NCBI GenBank assembly: GCA_038750655.1
Contig: JBCDGZ010000106.1
Span: 1-28,681 of the forward strand
Direction of reading: 5' to 3'
DNA: 28,681 bases
Origin: JBCDGZ01 sp038750655
Lineage (GTDB): Bacteria; Bacteroidota; Bacteroidia; Chitinophagales; Saprospiraceae
Of this stretch, positions 16,389 through 24,496 are shown one piece after another. Under the pieces are notes generated by a model. It saw nothing but the letters and a program-made list of their open reading frames with translations. It searched no databases and was not told where the DNA came from. Position 1 is the first letter of the stretch. Every line of letters starts with the position of its first letter. The position numbers and the translations under genes were made by a program.

Positions 16389-17327
16389 TTACAAAAGCAA
16401 ACTCCCAAACCGTTCATTGAAGCCGACGATGCCCTGTAGGCCGCCACTGTGTACGACCAGAATGGTTGACCCTTTAGGGAAATAGCCTTGGCGGAGCAGG
16501 TCGAAAAGGCCGAAGAAGAGCTTACCAGTGTAGACAGGATCGAGGGGGATGCCTGTGCGGGTGCGGAAGGTGTTGATGAAATCGATCAGCTCGGGGCGGT
16601 GGCGGGCGTAGCCCCCGAAGTGATAGTCAGTGTTGATGTGCCAGCGGCCCTGGTAGCGTTCAGCCTTCGGCCCCAATAAGCCCTGAATCTCCTGGCGATG
16701 GAAGTCGCCCTTGAGGACGGAGAAGCCGAGGGCTTGCTCGTCGGCTTGCAGGGCAGTGATCATGCCAGCCAGGGTGCCGCCGGTGCCGCAGGCAGCGCAG
16801 TAGTAGTCGATGGTTTGGGGAGCGAGCTGTTGGCGAGCTTCTTCGACCAGCTCGGCGCAGCCGGGGAGCGCCAAGGCGTTGGTCCCGCCTTCGGGTAGGA
16901 AGTAATAGGCCTCCTGGAAGGGGGCTAGTGAAGCGTGTAGGGCGGCTTTGTCGCGGTAGGCGATACGGCTGACGAAGTGGAGCTGCATGCCCTGCTGCTG
17001 GGCGAAGCGGAGGGTAGCGTTGAGAGGCGATGTAGGCTCACCGCGAACGATGCCAACGGTGGATAAGCCCAGAAGCTGGCCGACGGCGGCAACGGCATAG
17101 AGGTGATTGGAATAGGCGCCACCGAAGGTCAGTAGGCCAGATTTCCCCTGTCGCTGGGCCTCAATCAGGTTGTATTTCAGTTTGCGCCATTTGTTCCCTC
17201 CTACGGTCTGATGTAACAAATCTTCCCGCTTTACAAAAACGCGATAACCTCCTTCAAACCAGTGCCCAGCGGCCAGTTCCTGAAGTAAGCTCGGAGAAAA
17301 ATTAATATTTAAACAATTTTCATTCAA
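16389..17327 (-). CDS. 1-aminocyclopropane-1-carboxylate deaminase / D-cysteine desulfhydrase family PLP enzyme
   Basis: A cytoplasmic fold-type II PLP enzyme of 312 residues, normal for the family. The motif GGNKWRKLKYNL (about residues 43-54) contains the Lys that binds PLP. It is followed by LLTFGGAYSNHLYAVAA, the Ser-Asn-His segment that holds the substrate carboxylate, and by the glycine-rich phosphate loop CGTGGTLAGM. The family includes ACC deaminase, which breaks ACC to 2-oxobutyrate and ammonia, and D-cysteine desulfhydrase, which gives pyruvate, H2S and ammonia. These cannot be told apart here; in bacteria outside the rhizosphere D-cysteine desulfhydrase-like activity is more often expected. 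It lies upstream of azoR on the same strand with a 185-base gap. Confidence 0.85.
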   Translation of the reverse strand: MNENCLNINFSPSLLQELAAGHWFEGGYRVFVKREDLLHQTVGGNKWRKLKYNLIEAQRQGKSGLLTFGGAYSNHLYAVAAVGQLLGLSTVGIVRGEPTSPLNATLRFAQQQGMQLHFVSRIAYRDKAALHASLAPFQEAYYFLPEGGTNALALPGCAELVEEARQQLAPQTIDYYCAACGTGGTLAGMITALQADEQALGFSVLKGDFHRQEIQGLLGPKAERYQGRWHINTDYHFGGYARHRPELIDFINTFRTRTGIPLDPVYTGKLFFGLFDLLRQGYFPKGSTILVVHSGGLQGIVGFNERFGSLLL

Positions 17328-17638
17328 AAAAATCCGTTTTTCATCCTGTCACTAAACATATGGCATTAATATTGCTATATATAAAGCCAAAGTTATATAC
17401 CAACTAACTACATTTGCTTTACCCCCCACGGCCTCGTGCCATAACCCCCTTTTTGAAACCATCACTCCAATGCTATAGGTAGATCCTGAGGTTTTTTGGG
17501 TCCACTTTCTGGCTACTAAATTACCCCTCATGTGATCTAGCGAAGGCTGTCACTTAGAACTTTATAACATAATTTTTATTATACGTTATAAGTACATATT
17601 ATCAGAACAACCATTTTTAGACTAAATAACCAAGAGCG
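17328..17638. other. Intergenic region between divergent genes, with an AT-rich inverted repeat
   Basis: This 311-base stretch separates the minus-strand PLP enzyme from the plus-strand small peptide gene. It is AT-rich and has no open frame I can support. A perfect -7 match TACATTTG (17409-17416, plus) is present but has no well-spaced -33. An imperfect inverted repeat, TTATAAC (17562-17568) and GTTATAA (17585-17591), lies 48 bases before the peptide ATG and could be an operator. Confidence 0.5.
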
Positions 17639-17758
17639 ATGAAGAAGCTTAAAATCAAAGTTGAGACGGTAAAGGTAAAAAGTTTTGTAACCTCCTCACG
17701 CAATGGCCTGAAGAGTAAGGCAAAATTAAACGACGGTGGTTACACCTGGGTAGGCTAA
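17639..17758 (+). CDS. 39-residue peptide resembling a Bacteroidota RiPP leader/precursor
   Basis: ATG to TAA gives 39 residues. The N-terminal half is MKKLKIKVETVKVKSFVTSS and the rest is RNGLKSKAKLNDGGYTWVG. The pattern of Lys/Val repeats followed by VxSFxTS closely resembles leader peptides of Bacteroidota lanthipeptide precursors (pinensin-like, LxVxSFxT). The C-terminal part has no Cys, so a lanthionine ring is not possible; the Gly-rich GGYTWVG tail is the candidate core. No modifying enzyme (LanB/LanC, radical SAM, YcaO) or peptidase-transporter is encoded nearby, apart from a general ABC exporter about 2 kb away. A hairpin follows the stop. It was found by eye and is too short for usual gene calling, so chance cannot be excluded. 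Confidence 0.5.
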   Translation: MKKLKIKVETVKVKSFVTSSRNGLKSKAKLNDGGYTWVG

Positions 17759-17775
17759 AATTGACATAGAAAATA

Positions 17776-17799
17776 GGGAGTCCCCTTTTGGCGACTCCC
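17776..17799. terminator. Hairpin between the small peptide gene and the 17844 gene
   Basis: GGGAGTC (17776-17782) pairs with GACTCCC (17793-17799), with two further C-G pairs after one mismatch and a TTTT loop. On the minus strand the stem is followed by a T-rich stretch (TATTTTC), so it probably ends the 18410-17844 transcript; on the plus strand it may end the peptide transcript but lacks a T run. Confidence 0.6.
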
Positions 17800-17843
17800 C
17801 GAGTATACTGCTTCTGGTTTTAAACGTTTTATGGACTGGTCGG

Positions 17844-18410
17844 TTACCAGTCTGAGGACCAGCCAAAGTAGAACTTAATCTCTCCGAAAGGAGCGGATAA
17901 ATCCGAATCGCTAACGCCGGGCAGCTCTACGTCCATTGCGAAGCGATAGCCGCCGTCGATTCCAATTCGGAACCATTGGAAAATATTGAGTTCCAATCCC
18001 ACCGAAGGCTGGAGAATAAACATCCGGTCTTGATCTCCATCATCCAATCTCATTCTTCCACTTCCTGTCAGTAACATGAATTTGGGATGCAGCAACTTGT
18101 AAGGTTTAATAGCATAGCCCAACATCAAGCCGTTGTAGCGCATATCAAGGCGCTGATTATTCAGTCTAGTAAGTTCTTTATCCGTATCCACTCTGTACCA
18201 ACCATATCCAATGAATAGAGAACGGTTGAATTCCAATCCGATGTTTCCTCCTCCGAATGCGGTATAGTCATCATCAAACTTGGTGAAATTGGTCGCAGGA
18301 CCGCCCCAGATACCAGTAATATCCAAATTGCTAAATAAGGTTTGCTCACGTTGAGCAAATACGCTGAGGCACAGACAGCAAGCTAAAAAAGAAAGAATGA
18401 TCTTTTTCAT
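17844..18410 (-). CDS. Small exported protein, probable outer membrane beta-barrel
   Basis: A 188-residue protein with a signal peptide (MKKIILSFLACCLCLSVFAQ). The mature part has alternating hydrophobic and polar strands with aromatic ends (GGGNIGLEFNRSLFIGYGWY, RYNGLMLGYAIKPYKLLHPK, GEIKFYFGWSSDW) and a final aromatic residue, which is the usual barrel C-terminal signal. The Cys residues inside the signal peptide do not form a convincing lipobox. Its length would suit a barrel of about eight strands of the OmpW/OmpX size class, but no family is assigned. No TAnnTTTG box was found upstream; a 12-base palindrome CGGTTTAAACCG sits at 18449-18460. Confidence 0.7.
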   Translation of the reverse strand: MKKIILSFLACCLCLSVFAQREQTLFSNLDITGIWGGPATNFTKFDDDYTAFGGGNIGLEFNRSLFIGYGWYRVDTDKELTRLNNQRLDMRYNGLMLGYAIKPYKLLHPKFMLLTGSGRMRLDDGDQDRMFILQPSVGLELNIFQWFRIGIDGGYRFAMDVELPGVSDSDLSAPFGEIKFYFGWSSDW

Positions 18411-18510
18411 TTGGTTAAGTTTTTACATTTGAGAATCGTAGTGAGAGCCGGTTTAAACCGATACTTTACCTAATAGACAAAGCACAATGGAAAGGGTTGC
18501 ACAAACAAAA

Positions 18511-18542
18511 AGCCCCAGAGCAAATGCTATCGCTCTGGGGCT
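18511..18542 (-). terminator. Rho-independent terminator of the 18566 gene
   Basis: An 11-base-pair perfect stem AGCCCCAGAGC / GCTCTGGGGCT with a 10-base loop. Read on the minus strand it is followed by TTTTGTTTGT, so it ends the T9SS protein transcript, 24 bases after its stop codon. Confidence 0.88.
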
Positions 18543-18565
18543 TCTTGGCTGATAGGACCAACTGC

Positions 18566-19717
18566 CTATGGTCGAATAATCATCAGTCGCTTGGTGGTAA
18601 TGGTTTTACCTCTCTCGTTAACCAAAGAGTAAAGGTAGGTCCCTTTGCGCATTTTGGACAGGTTGAGTTTAACAGTAAAATTACCTTGAATATCGTATTG
18701 CTCCTTCATCACCTCAACACCGAGAATGTTGTAGAGTTTCAGGGTATACTGGCCATTAGGCAGATTAACAAAGTCAAAACGCGCCTCATCAATCGCCGGA
18801 TTGGGATAGGCATAAATATCTGCACGACCAGACTTAATGAATCCAGTCGTACTGCTGACCACATCTTTTTCAGCCTTGTATTCAACAGATAAAACCGAAT
18901 CGTCTAATGGATTAATTGTCAATACTGCAATAGGCTCTTTGGCCTCGTTGCTCATAAAAGAATAGGTCGTTGTGGTATCTCCTCCCAGCATATCGGCCAG
19001 GCCGCCACCGCCTAAGAGTACGTCGGTAATGTCTTGCCAGATAGAGAAAGGTCCAAAGCCAATTTTAACATCCAAACGAGTTTCCTGGACTTGTATTTGC
19101 CGTACCCGCAAAACATCATAAGTCGCACCAGGAATCTCCAATTCCCCCCAGGCATCAACAAAGGTGTTGATCGTAGCACTGCGTCGAATCCGTAGAGAAT
19201 CAGGAGTGACGGGGAGGCTATCGGTTAGTTCAGTGGGTAATTCTTCAATAGAAAACGGCAGTAAGAGATCGGCTTGGCTGTTATTGTTATCTAGATAATC
19301 CATCGGCGCACGACGCTCCACGAGCGCCGGATCGTACTTAGCCACCAATTGTAGATCAAACTGATCCAGTGGACGCCCAAAAAAGCCCTGCAACTCATAG
19401 GTCGAAGTATTTGAATCATAGTACAATTCCCCGACCTGCCCCAGCTCTACCAGAATGTTAGCCGAGCTAAAATCGCTGAAAGCTTGCCCCTCACTAGCCG
19501 GTTGAATCACGACCTCGCGGGCCAAGCCCTGTAAGTCACTAAAATCCCAACGCTGATCACCACCCGCCGCCGTGATACTAACATCGCCCGGCATGGCGTC
19601 GATAGCGGTACGCAATGTATCACCAACCTGCGGAAAGCTCTCATTGTCCACCGTAATTTGAGCGGAGAGGCTGTAGAGAAAAGTCAGGAACAAAAAGGAG
19701 AGTAAATATTGCTTCAT
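18566..19717 (-). CDS. T9SS type A sorting domain secreted protein
   Basis: A 383-residue secreted protein. The signal peptide MKQYLLSFLFLTFLYSLSAQ is followed by ITVDNESFPQVGDTLRTAID. The middle (about 20-290) is a beta-rich domain I cannot name, with GDQRWDFSDLQGLAREVVIQ near its start and DAWGELEIPGATYDVLRVRQ in the second half. I recall this pattern from Saprospiria and Flavobacteria proteins of unknown function. Residues about 305-383 are a T9SS type A sorting domain (YPNPAIDEARFDFVNLPNGQ, LYNILGVEVMK, LSKMRKGTYLYSLVNERGK), so the protein should be exported across the outer membrane and processed. It lies 108 bases downstream of the ABC exporter on the same strand and has its own terminator. 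Confidence 0.82.
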   Translation of the reverse strand: MKQYLLSFLFLTFLYSLSAQITVDNESFPQVGDTLRTAIDAMPGDVSITAAGGDQRWDFSDLQGLAREVVIQPASEGQAFSDFSSANILVELGQVGELYYDSNTSTYELQGFFGRPLDQFDLQLVAKYDPALVERRAPMDYLDNNNSQADLLLPFSIEELPTELTDSLPVTPDSLRIRRSATINTFVDAWGELEIPGATYDVLRVRQIQVQETRLDVKIGFGPFSIWQDITDVLLGGGGLADMLGGDTTTTYSFMSNEAKEPIAVLTINPLDDSVLSVEYKAEKDVVSSTTGFIKSGRADIYAYPNPAIDEARFDFVNLPNGQYTLKLYNILGVEVMKEQYDIQGNFTVKLNLSKMRKGTYLYSLVNERGKTITTKRLMIIRP

Positions 19718-19825
19718 TGCGCGTAGTTAATTTTTGTTGAGTACGATAGATAGGGCTTTGGGAATAAAATAAGAAATTGGAGTCGTTAGTTTTCAGTTTA
19801 ATGGAGAAAGTTACGTCTTTTTGCT

Positions 19826-21640
19826 TTAAAATGCTTGTAGGCGGACCAATTTGCCATATTCTCCGTCCAACTTTAACAGTGTCTCATGGTTTCCTTGCTC
19901 AACAATCTGGCCGTTCTTGAAGACCGCAATCTGGTCAGCATGCTGGATGGTAGACAGCCGATGAGCGATGACGATGGCCGTCCGACCCTGCATAATGCGG
20001 CCCAGCGCCTCTTGCACCAACTGCTCAGACGCTGCGTCCAGCGCCGAGGTAGCCTCATCGAGGATGAGGAGCGGAGGATTCCGCAGGATCGCCCGGGCGA
20101 TGGCCAGCCGCTGCCGTTGCCCCCCACTCAGCTTGCTCCCTCGATCCCCAATAATCGTCGCATAGCCCGATTCGGTGGCCTGAATAAAATCGTGGGCATT
20201 AGCAATCCGAGCTGCCGCCTCGACCGCCTCCCGATCTACATCCGTCGCCCCAAAGACGATGTTGTTATAAATGCTGTCATTAAACAAGATCGCCTCCTGC
20301 GATACCATGCCCATCAGCCCACGCAGCGCCTTGAGTTGGTATTTTCGTATGTCTTGCCCGTCCAATAAAATCCGCCCTCGGGTAGGATCGTAAAACCGGG
20401 TAATGAGATCAACCAGGGTGGATTTGCCAGCGCCGGAGGCGCCTACGAGGGCCAGGGTTTGCCCCTTCGGAATACGTAGGGTAATGTTTTTCAACACCTC
20501 CCCCTCTTGCTCATTATAGGCAAAATACAGCTGCTCAATGGCCAACTCCCGCTCAAAGCCCGGCAGCGGCAGCGGCTCCGCCGCTTCTTCGATGCGATCC
20601 TTAGCCAGCAGGACTTCATCAATGCGGTCCAGGGCGGCAACGCCCTTTTGGATATTGTAAAAGGCTGAGGAGAAGGACTTAGCGGGGTTGATGACGTTGA
20701 AAAAGGCGAAGAGAAAGGAAAAGAAGGTAGCGGCATCCAAATCGCCGGCGAAGACTTGGCGAGAACCGTACCAGAGCAGGACGGCTACGACGGCGATTCC
20801 CAGAAATTCGGTAAGTGGCGATGAGAGGTCCCGGCGATGCAGTAGGCGGTTGAGCAGGCGGCGATAGCCGTCGTTTTCGCCCCCAAACTTAGTCTTCAAA
20901 TAGTCTTGAGCGTTAAATCCCTTGATGATATTGAGCCCCCCCAGGCTCTCCTCGACGATGGCCATGAGGCTACCCAGCTTCTCTTGTACCTGCGAAGAAG
21001 TGGCCTTGAGCGTGCGGGAGATGCCGCCAATCAAGGTGCCGGTGATGAGCAGCAGCAGCAGTACGAACAAGGTCAGCGAGGGGCTGACGATGAGCATATA
21101 AAGCAGGCAGCCGATGATGATCAGCGGCTCGCGGAAGACGGCTTCAAGTACATTGAGAATGCTCCATTCGACTTCTTGCACATCGGAGGCCATGCGGGCC
21201 ATTAGGTCGCCTTTGCGTTCATTAGAAAAATAGGCCAGCGGCAACTGGAGGAGCTGCCCGAAGAGCTGTCCCCGCAGATCACGGACAATGCCGTTGCGAA
21301 CGGAGGCCATGAAGTAGAGCGAGAGGTAGCGAAAGAGGTTTTTGCAGAAAAAGAGGGCGACGATGAGTAGGCAGATGTAGATCAGGGCCTTTTCCTCGCC
21401 TTGCTGCTCGATGAGTTGGCTGAGTTGGTATTTGGCCCCGTCGATGAGGCCGGCCAGGCCGGTGGAGGTGGGCGGCTCGGTGATGCGCGGCACCTCGTTG
21501 AAGAGGATTTGCAGAAAGGGAATAATCGCCGGGACGCTCACCACGGTAAAAACCGCCATCATTAGGTTACTAAAGATGTTGAGGAATACATTGCGACGGT
21601 AAGGCCGCAGGTAACGGAGTAGGCGACGTAAGTTCTGCAT
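19826..21640 (-). CDS. MsbA-like ABC exporter (fused membrane and ATPase domains)
   Basis: A 604-residue inner-membrane half-transporter that would work as a homodimer. The N-terminal 340 residues carry about six membrane helices typical of type IV ABC exporters, with IVRDLRGQLFGQLLQLPLAY and NERKGDLMARMASDVQEVEW as the coupling-helix region. The ATPase domain has Walker A GASGAGKST (about 396-404), signature LSGGQRQRLAIARAI (about 500), Walker B LLILDEATSALD (about 525) and an H-loop IAHRLST. The closest functional group is the lipid A-core flippase MsbA, common in Bacteroidota, but multidrug or peptide export cannot be excluded. A perfect -7 box lies just ahead of its start. Confidence 0.88.
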   Translation of the reverse strand: MQNLRRLLRYLRPYRRNVFLNIFSNLMMAVFTVVSVPAIIPFLQILFNEVPRITEPPTSTGLAGLIDGAKYQLSQLIEQQGEEKALIYICLLIVALFFCKNLFRYLSLYFMASVRNGIVRDLRGQLFGQLLQLPLAYFSNERKGDLMARMASDVQEVEWSILNVLEAVFREPLIIIGCLLYMLIVSPSLTLFVLLLLLITGTLIGGISRTLKATSSQVQEKLGSLMAIVEESLGGLNIIKGFNAQDYLKTKFGGENDGYRRLLNRLLHRRDLSSPLTEFLGIAVVAVLLWYGSRQVFAGDLDAATFFSFLFAFFNVINPAKSFSSAFYNIQKGVAALDRIDEVLLAKDRIEEAAEPLPLPGFERELAIEQLYFAYNEQEGEVLKNITLRIPKGQTLALVGASGAGKSTLVDLITRFYDPTRGRILLDGQDIRKYQLKALRGLMGMVSQEAILFNDSIYNNIVFGATDVDREAVEAAARIANAHDFIQATESGYATIIGDRGSKLSGGQRQRLAIARAILRNPPLLILDEATSALDAASEQLVQEALGRIMQGRTAIVIAHRLSTIQHADQIAVFKNGQIVEQGNHETLLKLDGEYGKLVRLQAF

Positions 21641-21656
21641 GGCGTTACTTGAGCTG

Positions 21657-21684
21657 CAAAATTAGCATAAGCAATGAAAACAAA
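21657..21684 (-). promoter_or_regulatory. Probable promoter of the ABC exporter gene
   Basis: On the minus strand TAATTTTG (21664-21657) is a perfect TAnnTTTG match, with TTTG (21684-21681) 16 bases upstream as a somewhat close -33. The start codon is 17 bases downstream, giving a very short leader like that of bamD. Confidence 0.5.
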
Positions 21685-21720
21685 TCACCTATAAATCGTT
21701 TTACTACAATAAAGCCGCAT

Positions 21721-21728
21721 TATTTTTG
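21721..21728 (+). promoter_or_regulatory. -7 box ahead of the 21775 gene
   Basis: TATTTTTG is a perfect TAnnTTTG match, 46 bases before the ATG at 21775. The -33 region reads only GTTTT around 21698-21702, so the promoter is tentative. It supports the ATG rather than the upstream TTG at 21649 as the true start. Confidence 0.4.
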
Positions 21729-21774
21729 GTTGTTTTTCTACAAAAAGTTATCGTTATCCAAAACTAAACATCCC

Positions 21775-22494
21775 ATGAGCATCAAATCAGGCAGTATAGC
21801 CCTGCTTCTCGCCCTTTTATTCCCCTTTTCTTTAAAGGCACAAGGCCATCCCTTTCCACCAGGTCTTTATTGTTCCGCAGAATCACTGCAAGAGAAAAAA
21901 CCTGACTTCACTTTTGATGAAGTAGAAATCGATGAAGGCAAGAACTACGAATTCAACTTATTATTGCACAATTCTAACCTTATAGGACAATCAACCAATG
22001 TCAGAGAGGACTATCTCAATAGTGTTTATATAGAAAGAGTTATGCTTAGAGACAGTGTAGCAGGTCCTCAAAAGCTCGATATTTCGAAAATAAAGGCCGT
22101 TGCTACAAAGGAAAGTCTATTCTTCAGAATAAATGCAGCTTTGATCAAAAGGAAAGCATTTGATCTGAGGCGCTTTACGGGTAAAAAAGCTAATATGTTT
22201 GTCCGGGCGCAAAAAATAGGACAACTCTGCCACATCACGCAGGAAAGTATACAATCCAGTTCTGCCATGGATAATAGACCCGCTAGGGCGAAAAGCAGAA
22301 GCAGAGACAGGTATAGCGCGAATCAATTCATCTACAGCATTCCGCAAGGCAGGCTACGCCCTTACGGCCCAACAGCGATGGAGCTGGCCATCGCCGATGA
22401 TGAAAAGCTCTTAGCTCATTTCAAGAAAAACGAGGATAAGAAAAACCAATTATTCCTCTACCTCCTCAAATACAACGAACGGAATAAGCTGTAG
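21775..22494 (+). CDS. Uncharacterised exported protein
   Basis: A 239-residue protein when started at ATG 21775, which gives a clean signal peptide (MSIKSGSIALLLALLFPFSL, cleavage near KAQG); the TTG 42 codons upstream would bury it. The mature protein begins GHPFPPGLYCSAESLQEKKP and ends with a Lys-rich helix (KLLAHFKKNEDKKNQLFLYL, KYNERNKL). I recall this layout, a "GxY.s.e.f....P" start and a charged helix ending YNER, from exported Bacteroidota proteins without known function; that is memory, not a search. The first two thirds are clearly more AT-rich than neighbouring genes, which may mark a more recent arrival. Its stop is 6 bases from the convergent accC stop, with no terminator between. 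Confidence 0.7.
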   Translation: MSIKSGSIALLLALLFPFSLKAQGHPFPPGLYCSAESLQEKKPDFTFDEVEIDEGKNYEFNLLLHNSNLIGQSTNVREDYLNSVYIERVMLRDSVAGPQKLDISKIKAVATKESLFFRINAALIKRKAFDLRRFTGKKANMFVRAQKIGQLCHITQESIQSSSAMDNRPARAKSRSRDRYSANQFIYSIPQGRLRPYGPTAMELAIADDEKLLAHFKKNEDKKNQLFLYLLKYNERNKL

Positions 22495-22500
22495 CGCTCG

Positions 22501-23850
22501 CTACTCTTTTTTCTCTTTCAAATCCATCATATTAAGGAAGCCGGTGTGGAAATCACCTTCCCGGAATTTCTCTTCCTTCATCAGCCGCTGGTGGAAGGGA
22601 ACCGTTGTTTTAATCCCTTCGACAATAAATTCGTCCAATGCCCGCTCCATTTTGGTGATGCACTCCTCGCGGGTCTGCGCCCGGCAGATCAACTTGGCGA
22701 TCATAGAATCGTAGTGCGGGGGAATAACGTAGCCAGCGTAGACATGGGTATCGACGCGAACACCATGTCCTTTAGGGCTGTGAAAAGAAGTGATTTTACC
22801 TGGACTGGGGCGGAAGCCATTGAAAGGGTCTTCCGCGTTGATCCGACATTCGATGGCGTGCATAGTAGGCTCGTAATTCTTACCAGAAATTGGAATGCCC
22901 CAGGCAATTTTGATTTGTTCTTTGATGAGGTCATGGTCGATGACTTCTTCCGTAACAGTGTGCTCCACCTGAATACGGGTATTCATTTCCATGAAATAGA
23001 ATTTTCGGTATTTATCGACCAAAAATTCGACCGTGCCAACGCCTTCGTAATTGATGGCTTCGCCCGCTTGGATAGCGGCTTCGCCCATTTCCTTACGCAA
23101 CTCCGGCGTCATAAAGGGCGAAGGAGATTCTTCGACCAGCTTCTGGTGGCGGCGCTGGATAGAGCAGTCGCGCTCGGAAAGGTGGCAAACCGTTCCATTT
23201 TGATCTCCAGCGATTTGGATTTCGATGTGTCGGGGTTCCTCGATGAATTTCTCGATGTAAATTCCATCGTTGCCGAAGGCAGCGCCGGCCTCTTGGCGAG
23301 CGCGGTCCCAGTTATTTTCAAACTCCTCGGGTTTCCAGACGATACGCATGCCTCGCCCACCTCCGCCAGCCGTAGCCTTGAGGATGATCGGATAGCCAAT
23401 TTTTTTAGCGGTCTTCAACCCTTGCTTGACATCCTTAACCAGGCCTTCCGAGCCGGGCACCACCGGCACGCCGGCTTTAATCATGGTTTCTTTGGCCGTA
23501 ATCTTATCCCCCATCTTGCGAATCTGAGCGGGGGTAGGACCAATGAATTTAATCCCGTACTCCGCACAAACCTCCGCAAAATCGGCGTTCTCTGCCAAAA
23601 AACCGTAGCCCGGATGCACCGCATCTGCGTTGGTTATTTCGACAGCCGCCATGATTTTGGGGATGCTGAGGTAGGATTCAGCAGAAGAAGGAGGGCCGAT
23701 ACAGACAGCCTCGTCGGCAAAGCGTACGTGCAGGCTTTCGCGATCAGCCGTGGAGTATACAGCGACGGTTTTGATTCCCATTTCCTTGCAGGTTCTAATA
23801 ATCCGCAGGGCAATCTCACCGCGATTTGCGATCAATATTTTCTTGAACAT
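22501..23850 (-). CDS. accC: Acetyl-CoA carboxylase, biotin carboxylase subunit
   Basis: AccC uses ATP and bicarbonate to carboxylate the biotin on AccB, the first half of malonyl-CoA formation. The 449-residue protein matches the family length. It begins MFKKILIANRGEIALRIIRT; the ATP-grasp glycine loop is ILKATAGGGGRGMRIV (about 157-172), followed by IEEPRHIEIQI, HQKLVEESPSP and the metal/bicarbonate-site segment FMEMNTRIQVEHTVTEEVID with the catalytic Arg. It is last in the fabH-efp-accB-accC series, 73 bases after accB. No terminator was seen in the 6 bases before the convergent gene, so transcripts may overlap. A 437-codon open frame opposite it is a shadow. Confidence 0.96.
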   Translation of the reverse strand: MFKKILIANRGEIALRIIRTCKEMGIKTVAVYSTADRESLHVRFADEAVCIGPPSSAESYLSIPKIMAAVEITNADAVHPGYGFLAENADFAEVCAEYGIKFIGPTPAQIRKMGDKITAKETMIKAGVPVVPGSEGLVKDVKQGLKTAKKIGYPIILKATAGGGGRGMRIVWKPEEFENNWDRARQEAGAAFGNDGIYIEKFIEEPRHIEIQIAGDQNGTVCHLSERDCSIQRRHQKLVEESPSPFMTPELRKEMGEAAIQAGEAINYEGVGTVEFLVDKYRKFYFMEMNTRIQVEHTVTEEVIDHDLIKEQIKIAWGIPISGKNYEPTMHAIECRINAEDPFNGFRPSPGKITSFHSPKGHGVRVDTHVYAGYVIPPHYDSMIAKLICRAQTREECITKMERALDEFIVEGIKTTVPFHQRLMKEEKFREGDFHTGFLNMMDLKEKKE

Positions 23851-23923
23851 AGTTTTTGATTAGGCTTAGGTACAACAATCCCTCTCATATCGAGCCCTTG
23901 TCTTCGGACAAGCTGGCCGATCA

Positions 23924-24454
23924 TCAACCATTGGGGTCGACAGTAAAGAGTACCTGATCATATTCGACGGGCGTAGCGTCGTCGATCAGCACTTCTACGA
24001 TTTTACCACTAATTTCAGACTCGATTTCATTAAACAGTTTCATCGCCTCTACGATACAGACCACCTGACCGACTTCGACCGACTGGCCGGGCTTGACATA
24101 GGCGGGTTTATCGGGAGAAGAAGAGCGGTAGAAAGTACCGACGATGGGAGATCGAATCTCTAGCAGTCCTGCATTTTCATCTGCGGCTTCTGGCGTAGGG
24201 CTAGCAGGAGGGGCCGCTGCAGGTGCAGCAGCAGGAGCCACTGGAACTGGAGGCACCTGAACGGTAGGAATGGGGGCCTGGACCGGAAGAATTTGTTGTT
24301 GAGGGGCAATAACTTTTGGGCTCCCTCCCTTACCATAATACTTTTTCGTTCTAATAGACAGTTCAATATCACCGCTTTTCATCTTAAATTCGGTGAGGTT
24401 GGATTTGTTAATGAGCTTAATCAGCTCTTGAATTTCTTTAAAATTCATCTCCAT
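23924..24454 (-). CDS. accB: Acetyl-CoA carboxylase, biotin carboxyl carrier protein
   Basis: AccB carries the biotin that moves between biotin carboxylase and carboxyltransferase. The 176-residue protein has an N-terminal helical domain (about 1-45, KEIQELIKLINKSNLTEF), a flexible Ala/Pro-rich linker (about 50-92) and a biotinyl domain (about 97-176). The biotin-attachment motif is EAMKLFNEI, with Lys139 as the modified residue. A second ATG two codons later (24448) is an equally possible start. It sits between efp (42 bases upstream) and accC (73 bases downstream), the usual Bacteroidota order. Confidence 0.95.
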   Translation of the reverse strand: MEMNFKEIQELIKLINKSNLTEFKMKSGDIELSIRTKKYYGKGGSPKVIAPQQQILPVQAPIPTVQVPPVPVAPAAAPAAAPPASPTPEAADENAGLLEIRSPIVGTFYRSSSPDKPAYVKPGQSVEVGQVVCIVEAMKLFNEIESEISGKIVEVLIDDATPVEYDQVLFTVDPNG

Positions 24455-24496
24455 AGGTGTGTTAGTTTGAATGCTCCGGCAAGGGGCCGAAGGAAG

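Noticed and set aside
21649..21774. TTG start and 42-codon extension of the 21775 gene
   Set aside because: A clear signal peptide begins at ATG 21775, and the extension overlaps the ABC exporter promoter region.
22546..23859. 437-codon open frame on the plus strand opposite accC
   Set aside because: It lies entirely antisense to a certain accC, shows no domain or start signal, and reflects the codon bias of the real gene.
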